Assembly: GCA_030613915.1 (NCBI GenBank)
Contig: JAUWKY010000001.1
Coordinates: 1 to 19,949 of the forward strand
DNA from: Syntrophobacterales bacterium
GTDB taxonomy: Bacteria; Desulfobacterota; Syntrophobacteria; BM002
Reading direction: 5' to 3'
Length of the DNA stretch: 19,949 nucleotides
Of the stretch, positions 13,757-19,949 are shown piece after piece. The translations under genes were made by a program, and so were the position numbers. Positions within the stretch are counted from its first letter, which is position 1. Each line of letters begins with the position of its first letter. The notes under the pieces are model-generated. The model was not told where the DNA came from, made no database searches, and saw nothing but the letters and a program-made list of their open reading frames with translations.

Positions 13757-15661
13757 ATGAAAACAATTGGACTTATTGCGGGAGGCGGACAGTTTCCCAT
13801 CCTCTTCGCCCGGGCAGCAAGGCAAAACGGAGTCAAGGTAGTGGCGGTGGCCCTTAAAGGAGAGGCCGACGAGCTACTGGAATCCGAGGTGGACGTATGT
13901 TCTTGGGTGAGTCTAGGGAAGCTGGGCCGGATGATCGAGACCTTTCAGAAAGCCCAGGTTACTGAAGTGGCGATGGCGGGGGCGGTGGCCAAAACCAAGC
14001 TCTTCAGCAAGATCAGACCGGACTGGAAGGCCGTACGGTTGCTCGCCCGGATGCTCCACAAAAAAGACGATGCAATTTTAAGGGCTTTTACCGAAGAACT
14101 GGAAGCGCACGGAATCAAAGTTAGACCTTCGACCCTTTTCCTGCCAGAACTGCTGGCCCCCCCTGGAATCCTGACGCGGCGCAGGCCCAATGCTAGGGAG
14201 AGACGGGACATCAACTTCGGCTGGAACCTGGCCAAGGAGATTGGCAAACTGGACATAGGGCAGTGTATTTTGGTTCGAGATCAGGCAGTACTGGCAGTGG
14301 AGGCTATAGAAGGAACTGATGAGACAATCAGGCGCGGAGGTCGTTTGGGAAAAAGCGAAGTGGTGGTTGTGAAGGTTTGCAAGCCCAATCAAGACCTGCG
14401 TTTCGATGTTCCTGCTGTAGGAATTCAGACCATCAAGACCATGAAAGAGGTGGGCGCTTCGGTGTTGGTTGTGGAAGCTGACAGAACATTGATGTTTGAC
14501 AGGGAAAAGATGATCCAGGCTGCCGACGATGCCAGGATTGCCATCTTAAGCAGGCCAGCGGACAGGGAAAAAGCTTCAGAGTTAGATGGATTGATGTTGG
14601 AGTTGAACCAGCTTGAAGCGGAAGTGGGGGGTAGTAGGAACGCGCTTTTGGCTGTGAAGCCAAGAATTACGGTCAACTCTTCGGCTCTAAGGATGGCTGT
14701 AGTCGGAGTTGGCTACCTGGGTCAGTTTCATGCGGAGAAATACGCGGCCCTGGAAGAGACTAATCTGGTAGCTGTAGCTGACGTCGAGCCAAGCCGGGCG
14801 CGACGAATGGCTGAGGATTTTTCATGCCAGGCATGTGCGTCGCACCGGGAACTTATTGGCAAGGTTGATGCTGCCAGCGTGGTAGTGCCTACCCAGGATC
14901 ACTGTCAGGTTGCTCGTGATCTTCTGGAGGCTGGCATTCACGTGCTCGTTGAGAAACCCATAACAGCTACCTTGGAGGAGGCGGATTCCCTCGTTCAACT
15001 GGCAAAGGCGAATAACCTGGTGCTTCAGGTGGGACATCTGGAGCGATTCAACCCTGCAGTAGTTGCTGCAAGAGAATACGTGCAGCAGCCACTGTTTGTG
15101 GAGTCTCATCGACTCGCCTCCTTTACTGAACGTGGTACTGAGGTTGATGTGATCTTAGATCTGATGATCCATGATATAGATATCATACTGAGTTTGGTGC
15201 CATTTCCATTGGAGGATCTAAGGGTGGGTGGAGCTAAAATCCTTACTCCTCACACTGATATCGCTAACGTGAGACTGGAATTTGCGAACGGCTGTATTGC
15301 CAACGTTACTGCCAGCCGTATTTCAGCAAAGAGAATGAGGAAAGTACGAATCTTTCAACCGGACAGCTATCTGTCTTTGGACTATGCCGAGAGGGAAGTG
15401 GAACTGTTTCGTAAACTACCTGAAAAAGGTGCTGATGGGTTTCCGGAAATAGAGTATCAGCAGCTGCCCGTTGCCGATACTGACCCCCTTGAAGAGCAGC
15501 TACGAGCTTTTGCAGAATCAGTGTGCACCGGCGCGAAGCCCATGGTGAGCGGGGAGGAAGGACGTAAGGCCCTTGAGGTTGCCACGCAGGTGAGTGAGCT
15601 CATTCAACAACAGGGGAAGCGACTGGGAATTGGTTTTCGGGCTAAGCGGTTGGGGCCATGA
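13757..15661 (+). CDS. lpxI: LpxI (UDP-2,3-diacylglucosamine pyrophosphatase) fused to a Gfo/Idh/MocA oxidoreductase
   Basis: One uninterrupted frame of 634 residues with two recognisable modules. Residues 1-265 are LpxI (formerly DUF1009), which hydrolyses UDP-2,3-diacyl-GlcN to lipid X plus UMP in organisms lacking LpxH. Signs are KTIGLIAGGGQFPILFARAA at the N-terminus, VAMAGAVAKTKLF, and VKVCKPNQDLRFDVPAVG with the likely catalytic Asp (D217, compare Caulobacter D225). A 45-residue charged linker (266-312) follows. Residues 313-634 are an NAD(P)-dependent Gfo/Idh/MocA oxidoreductase, with Rossmann motif VGVGYLGQFHAEKYA (317-331), catalytic EKP (K400) and IHDIDI (H472). Position between lpxA and lpxB recalls gnnA (UDP-GlcNAc 3-dehydrogenase) of Acidithiobacillus, but no gnnB transaminase is seen here. 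The second function is therefore inferred. The start at ATG 13757 has only a weak ribosome-binding site. Confidence 0.93.
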   Translation: MKTIGLIAGGGQFPILFARAARQNGVKVVAVALKGEADELLESEVDVCSWVSLGKLGRMIETFQKAQVTEVAMAGAVAKTKLFSKIRPDWKAVRLLARMLHKKDDAILRAFTEELEAHGIKVRPSTLFLPELLAPPGILTRRRPNARERRDINFGWNLAKEIGKLDIGQCILVRDQAVLAVEAIEGTDETIRRGGRLGKSEVVVVKVCKPNQDLRFDVPAVGIQTIKTMKEVGASVLVVEADRTLMFDREKMIQAADDARIAILSRPADREKASELDGLMLELNQLEAEVGGSRNALLAVKPRITVNSSALRMAVVGVGYLGQFHAEKYAALEETNLVAVADVEPSRARRMAEDFSCQACASHRELIGKVDAASVVVPTQDHCQVARDLLEAGIHVLVEKPITATLEEADSLVQLAKANNLVLQVGHLERFNPAVVAAREYVQQPLFVESHRLASFTERGTEVDVILDLMIHDIDIILSLVPFPLEDLRVGGAKILTPHTDIANVRLEFANGCIANVTASRISAKRMRKVRIFQPDSYLSLDYAEREVELFRKLPEKGADGFPEIEYQQLPVADTDPLEEQLRAFAESVCTGAKPMVSGEEGRKALEVATQVSELIQQQGKRLGIGFRAKRLGP

Positions 15662-15729
15662 GCTTTGAGACAGTGTCGAGTGGTTCGTGAGTTTTACAAC
15701 CGCTGTTATGTACCAATAAAACATTGCGA

Positions 15730-16875
15730 ATGGCGACCAAGGGCAAAAGAGTATTGATCATAGCAGGAGAAGCCTCGGGGGATCTCTACGGCGGTAATCT
15801 GGTGAAGGCCATCCGCGCCGTAGATTCCTCTGTTTTTTTCCTGGGGGTGGGAGGCCTGCACATGCGAGAGGCAGGCGTAGAACTCCTCTGGAACGCTGAC
15901 GAGATGGGCGTTGTTGGACTACCTGGAGTGAAGCGGTTGCTTACCATCATGTCGGTGTATCGTGTGGTTTCAACAAATCTACAGCAGTGGAGGCCCGATC
16001 TTGTAGTTTTGATCGATTATCCTGAGTTTAATCTTCTTGTCGCCGGCAAGGCTAAAAAACTTGGCATTCCGGTCATGTACTACATCAGTCCTCAGATATG
16101 GGCCTGGCGTTCGGGGAGAATTAAAACCATTCGCCGGCGGGTGGATAGGATGGTGGTCATCCTCCCTTTTGAGGAAAGGATATATCGAGAGGGAGGGGTG
16201 GAGGTCTCTTTTGTGGGTCATCCGCTGCTGGATGTCATTCGGGTTACAGATGAAAAGTCATTGACCCGGAGCCGCTACTCAAAAGACCGAGCAAGCCGGT
16301 TGGTTGGATTGCTCCCGGGCAGTCGTATTAATGAAATATCAAAACTGCTGCCTGTGATGCTTGATACAGCAGCCGCCCTCGCCAAAGAGATCCCAGACAT
16401 TCACTTCCTCATGCCGCTCGCCCCTACCATCCGCAGTCACCAGATTGATCCCTACTTGAGGGGAAGAGATATACCTCTGACTGTAGTGGAGAACAATACT
16501 CATGAAGTCATTCAAGTGTGTGAAATGATGATCGCAGCCTCGGGCACTGTGACTTTAGAGGCGGCTATTCTCGGTACTCCCCTGGTGGTAGTGTATAAAG
16601 TCAATCCCCTGACCTACTGGCTTGGCAAGCGGCTGATAAAGGTGCAACACGTGGCGCTGGCCAATATCGTTGCCGGAGAAACTGTTGCACCGGAATTGAT
16701 CCAACATGAAGCGAATCCTGAGCAAATTGCCAGGGAGGCGATGGCTATCCTTGGCGATAGTGACCGGCAGGCATGGATAAGACAGCGGTTCTCAGAAGTT
16801 CGCGACAGTGTGGGAAAACCGGGTGCTTCCGCCAGGACGGCAGCTATTGCTATGGAGTTGATGGATGCCAGATAA
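15730..16875 (+). CDS. lpxB: Lipid A disaccharide synthase LpxB
   Basis: GT19 glycosyltransferase that joins UDP-2,3-diacyl-GlcN and lipid X to form the tetra-acyl disaccharide-1-phosphate at the inner-membrane surface. From ATG 15730 it has 381 residues, the typical size; TTG 15724 is a less likely start. The N-terminal motif RVLIIAGEASGDLYGGNLV, then FFLGVGGLHMREAGVELLWN and DLVVLIDYPEFNL, are family hallmarks, as are YYISPQIWAWRSGRIKTIRR and LLPGSRINEISKLLP. The C-terminal lobe has AASGTVTLEAAILGTPLVVVYK, the UDP-binding region. It follows the LpxI fusion whose LpxI half makes one of its two substrates. It overlaps msbA by 11 nt. No strong Shine-Dalgarno is visible. Confidence 0.97.
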   Translation: MATKGKRVLIIAGEASGDLYGGNLVKAIRAVDSSVFFLGVGGLHMREAGVELLWNADEMGVVGLPGVKRLLTIMSVYRVVSTNLQQWRPDLVVLIDYPEFNLLVAGKAKKLGIPVMYYISPQIWAWRSGRIKTIRRRVDRMVVILPFEERIYREGGVEVSFVGHPLLDVIRVTDEKSLTRSRYSKDRASRLVGLLPGSRINEISKLLPVMLDTAAALAKEIPDIHFLMPLAPTIRSHQIDPYLRGRDIPLTVVENNTHEVIQVCEMMIAASGTVTLEAAILGTPLVVVYKVNPLTYWLGKRLIKVQHVALANIVAGETVAPELIQHEANPEQIAREAMAILGDSDRQAWIRQRFSEVRDSVGKPGASARTAAIAMELMDAR

Positions 16876-18658
16876 TCAGCAGCGAGATATCTACCGGCGG
16901 TTGTTGAAGCTGGTCAAGCCCCACTGGCACCGGTTGGCCATCGCCATGGTGTGCATGTTGGGCGTAGCCGCTTGTACCGCGGCCCTAGCCCATCTGGTCA
17001 AGCCGGTGTTAGATGACGTTTTCATAGAGAAGAAAGCGGAAATGTTGATGGTTCTGTCCGTCGTGGTGCTTCTAGCCTTTGCAATGAAAGGGCTGAGTGA
17101 CTGGGGGCAGGCCTATCTCATGAGTTACGTCGGCCAGCGAATAGTGGCTCAGTTGAGGCAGAAGCTCTACGACCATCTGCAAAGACTTCCGCTCTCATTT
17201 TTCGATCGGATGCCCACAGGGCTATTGATGTCTCGCGTCACCAACGACGTCAACTTGATCCAGGGAGCAGTTTCCAATGCTGTGACCGGGTTGCTCAGAG
17301 ATTCCTTTACAGTCGTTGGCTTAGCAGCCGTTATGTTTGAAAGAGATTGGCAGTTGGCTCTCGTCTCCATGGTGGTGCTGCCTTTTGCATTTTTCCCTGT
17401 GGTGAAATTCGGAAGAATGCTGCGCCGGATAAGCACCAAGAGTCAGGAATCAATGGGTGACATTTCGGTAATTCTGCACGAGACTATTGTGGGCAACCGT
17501 ATTGTCAAGGCATTTGGCATGGAGCACTACGAGAAAGAGCGCTTTTCTAAAGAGAACATGAAATATTTTAAGTACGTATTGAAGTCGGTTATGGTGCGGG
17601 CACTCTCATCGCCACTGATGGAGTTTTTTGGGGGTCTGGCCATTGTCTTTACTATTTCTTACGGTGGTCACAGAGTCATCCAGGGGGTATCGACGCCTGG
17701 AGGGTTCTTCTCTTTTCTCACTGCCTTGATCATGCTCTACCAGCCAATAAAGAAGTTAAGCAGAATAAACAATGTGATCCAGGAGGGAACGGCAGCGGCC
17801 TACAGGGTATATGATATCTTGGATACGCCGCCGGAAATGGAAGACAGGGTCGATGCCGTTCCTCTGCCGCTCATGGAGTACAAACTCGAGATTCGTAATG
17901 TCCAGTTTCGCTATGGCAACGTGCCGGTACTGAAGAATGTCAACCTAGAGGTGACTGCAGGGGAAGTCATTGCTATCGTTGGGGTAAGCGGGGCTGGGAA
18001 GAGTACTCTGGTAGATCTCATTCCCCGTTTTTACGAAGTGACGGATGGAGCAATTTTGATTGATGGTATGGACATACGTGATGTAACCCTCAGCTCACTC
18101 AGGGCTCAGATTGGCGTGGTTACCCAGCAAACCATCCTCTTCAACGATACGGTCCGCAACAACATAGCCTATGGTGATATCCGCAGAAGCGAGGAAGAAA
18201 TCATTGCTGCGGCCAAGGCAGCCAACGGTTATGATTTTATAATGAAAATGGAACGGGGTTTCGATACGATCATAGGTGAGCAAGGGGTGCGGCTGTCAGG
18301 GGGAGAACGACAGCGGCTCTGCATAGCCAGGGCCCTACTCAAGAATGCGCCTATTCTGATCCTGGATGAGGCCACCTCATCTCTTGATAGCGAGGCGGAA
18401 ATGGAGGTGCAGAAGGCTCTAGAGAACCTCATGGCCGGAAGGACAACCCTGGTTATAGCTCATCGGCTTTCTACCATCCAGAATGCGGACCGGATAGTAG
18501 TTATCTCAAATGGTCGCATTGTAGAAGAGGGGCGGCATGATGAGTTGATGGAGTGTGACGGTGAGTACTGTCGCTTATATGACATGCAGTTCGCCCAAGT
18601 CGATAATAACTCTACGGTCAAAATCGTGACAAACGTAAGTGGTCAGGTGAACAAGTAA
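16865..18658 (+). CDS. msbA: Lipid A export ATP-binding/permease MsbA
   Basis: Homodimeric ABC exporter half-transporter, probably flipping core-lipid A across the inner membrane. It has 597 residues. The transmembrane domain (about 1-320) has six segments, beginning near 21-43, with the coupling sequence FFDRMPTGLLMSRVTNDVN. The nucleotide-binding domain (about 340-580) has Walker A GVSGAGKS (about 373-380), signature LSGGERQR (about 477-484), Walker B ILILDEATSSLD (about 497-508) and H-loop IAHRLST. Start ATG 16865 lies within the end of lpxB, with GGAG 7 bases upstream, so translation is coupled. The family contains other lipid and peptide exporters, but position between lpxB and waaA makes MsbA the natural assignment. 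Confidence 0.94.
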   Translation: MPDNQQRDIYRRLLKLVKPHWHRLAIAMVCMLGVAACTAALAHLVKPVLDDVFIEKKAEMLMVLSVVVLLAFAMKGLSDWGQAYLMSYVGQRIVAQLRQKLYDHLQRLPLSFFDRMPTGLLMSRVTNDVNLIQGAVSNAVTGLLRDSFTVVGLAAVMFERDWQLALVSMVVLPFAFFPVVKFGRMLRRISTKSQESMGDISVILHETIVGNRIVKAFGMEHYEKERFSKENMKYFKYVLKSVMVRALSSPLMEFFGGLAIVFTISYGGHRVIQGVSTPGGFFSFLTALIMLYQPIKKLSRINNVIQEGTAAAYRVYDILDTPPEMEDRVDAVPLPLMEYKLEIRNVQFRYGNVPVLKNVNLEVTAGEVIAIVGVSGAGKSTLVDLIPRFYEVTDGAILIDGMDIRDVTLSSLRAQIGVVTQQTILFNDTVRNNIAYGDIRRSEEEIIAAAKAANGYDFIMKMERGFDTIIGEQGVRLSGGERQRLCIARALLKNAPILILDEATSSLDSEAEMEVQKALENLMAGRTTLVIAHRLSTIQNADRIVVISNGRIVEEGRHDELMECDGEYCRLYDMQFAQVDNNSTVKIVTNVSGQVNK

Positions 18659-18716
18659 GTTCAAAGGACGATGAGACCACAGAGAACCAACCTACAAATA
18701 TCCGCGGGCCTCCCAT

Positions 18717-19949
18717 ATGTTCTGGCTCTATAATGTCCTGTGGCTGTTGGCATTCCCAGGTGTTATTCTTTATCTAGCTCTGCGGAGAGCGCTCACCGGT
18801 AAATACCGCCAGAATCTTGGTCCTCGCTTGGGAGTCGGTCTTAAGGGTCTGACGAGACCAATAAGTGGTGAAGTGATATGGGTGCACGCTCTTTCCGTGG
18901 GTGAGGTTCTATCTGTTGTTTCCTTGGTGCACACCCTGAGAAAACAATTCCCTGACTACAAGATTCTTATTACCACCACGACTGAGTCAGGACAGCAAGT
19001 TGCCCGCCAGAAGCTGACCTCCCTGGGCTGCCACTTTCTCTATATGCCGCTGGACTTCTGGTGGCTGATGCAAAGGACGGTGAAGAGCATTGGAGCGAGT
19101 CTCTTTGTTTTGGTGGAGACAGACCTGTGGCCGAATCTTTTTTGGTGTTTGGCAAGAGAGAGGACTCCAATCATCTTGGTGAATGGTAGAGTCTCGGATC
19201 GATCGTTGCCCCGTTATGGGCTGTTTCGAAGATTTTTTTCCCAGTCTTTTAATCATATCGACGCCTTCTGCGTACAGAGCCAGGAAGATGCCAGACGAGT
19301 AGGGATGCTCGGGGTTGAGGCTGCCAAAATACAGGTAACTGGTAACCTAAAATTCGACCAACCTATGCCCAAGAGCGCTGTGCAGGAGCGGGAGGAGTTA
19401 GTCAGGGAACTTGAATGGCCACAGCCGTCGGCGACGTGGGTTGCAGGTAGTACTCACCCGGGAGAGGATGATATTATCCTCAGAGTTTATTCCCGGCTGC
19501 GCCAGGAATTTTCTGATCTTTGTCTCATTCTGGCACCGCGCAATCAGCAACGATTCGAAGAGGTTTTCAAACTGGCGTCGCAGAGTGGTTGGCAAACTCT
19601 ACTTCGAAGCCAACTGCCCGCCGGAGAGGGCAGGGGAGCCCAGGTGGATGTGCTTATTCTCGATACCATTGGTGAGTTGGCGCGATTCTACAGTCTGGGC
19701 GATTTCGCTTTTGTGGGCGGGAGCCTGGTGCCCCTCGGGGGTCACAATCCTCTGGAAGCGGTCCAACGAGGACTGCCTGTTGTATTCGGTCCCCACATGG
19801 ATAATTTCAGAGACATTGCCGACATTCTGACCGAAAGCGGCGGTGGCTTCCAAATTTCAGATGAGAATAAACTCTTTGAGCAGCTTCGGGCGTGGCTGGC
19901 AGAGCCGGCGGTAGCAAAAGAACAGGTTCAGAAAGCACAACGAGCCCTC
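18717..19949 (+). CDS. waaA: 3-deoxy-D-manno-octulosonic-acid (Kdo) transferase WaaA, 3' truncated
   Basis: GT30 enzyme anchored to the inner membrane that transfers Kdo from CMP-Kdo to lipid IVA. The frame runs from ATG 18717 to the window end without a stop, giving 411 residues. The family is about 425, so only the last few residues are missing. The N-terminal membrane anchor is MFWLYNVLWLLAFPGVILYL. The acceptor-site motif VIWVHALSVGEV carries the likely catalytic Glu (E63), and LVETDLWPNL is the family motif (E134). The donor half has GSLVPLGGHNPLEAV and VVFGPHMDNFRDIA, typical of GT30. It begins 58 bp after msbA, with no obvious Shine-Dalgarno. Mono- versus bifunctional Kdo transfer cannot be told from sequence alone. 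Confidence 0.95.
   Translation, partial: MFWLYNVLWLLAFPGVILYLALRRALTGKYRQNLGPRLGVGLKGLTRPISGEVIWVHALSVGEVLSVVSLVHTLRKQFPDYKILITTTTESGQQVARQKLTSLGCHFLYMPLDFWWLMQRTVKSIGASLFVLVETDLWPNLFWCLARERTPIILVNGRVSDRSLPRYGLFRRFFSQSFNHIDAFCVQSQEDARRVGMLGVEAAKIQVTGNLKFDQPMPKSAVQEREELVRELEWPQPSATWVAGSTHPGEDDIILRVYSRLRQEFSDLCLILAPRNQQRFEEVFKLASQSGWQTLLRSQLPAGEGRGAQVDVLILDTIGELARFYSLGDFAFVGGSLVPLGGHNPLEAVQRGLPVVFGPHMDNFRDIADILTESGGGFQISDENKLFEQLRAWLAEPAVAKEQVQKAQRAL

Noticed and set aside
14693..15661. Separate internal start for the oxidoreductase at ATG 14693
   Set aside because: The only purine-rich stretch, AAGG, lies 0-1 bases from the ATG, too close for a ribosome-binding site. The frame is continuous with the LpxI half, so a fusion is favoured, though internal initiation cannot be excluded.

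Overview
This window most likely comes from a Gram-negative deltaproteobacterium in the broad sense (Desulfobacterota or a Syntrophobacter/Desulfobacterales-like lineage). That placement is an inference. It rests on gene order (type IV pilus genes, then lysS, lolCE, lolD, bamA, ompH, lpxD, fabZ, lpxA, lpxI, lpxB, msbA, waaA), on LpxI being used in place of LpxH, and on protein style. Every supported gene is on the + strand.

Region 1 (1-4216) is the end of a type IV pilus block. It holds the C-terminal two thirds of the assembly ATPase PilB, the platform protein PilC, and a membrane-bound PAS histidine kinase resembling PilS. No pilT lies between pilB and pilC, and no response regulator follows the kinase.

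Region 2 (about 4231-10436) starts with a plausible promoter. It encodes lysyl-tRNA synthetase, a single LolC/E-type lipoprotein-release permease, its ATPase LolD, and BamA. BamA is interrupted by an apparent 2-base deletion inside POTRA4. It also carries an extra globular domain between its signal peptide and POTRA1.

Region 3 (10433-10746) is non-coding. It is dominated by a 185-nt multi-hairpin palindrome whose left arm overlaps the bamA stop codon.

Region 4 (10747-19949) is an almost complete lipid A / Kdo assembly line: periplasmic chaperone Skp/OmpH, LpxD, FabZ, LpxA, LpxI fused to a Gfo/Idh/MocA oxidoreductase, LpxB, MsbA, and WaaA (cut by the window end). Short spacings and overlaps (lolCE/lolD 8 nt, fabZ/lpxA 11 nt, lpxB/msbA 11 nt) point to co-transcription and translational coupling.

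Taken together, regions 2-4 form an outer-membrane biogenesis locus. LpxA, LpxD, LpxI and LpxB build the lipid A disaccharide, FabZ feeds fatty-acid elongation, and WaaA adds Kdo. MsbA flips the product, LolCE-LolD releases lipoproteins, and Skp and BamA deliver and insert beta-barrel proteins. The most unusual points are the LpxI-oxidoreductase fusion, the palindromic element, and the frameshift in a normally essential gene.
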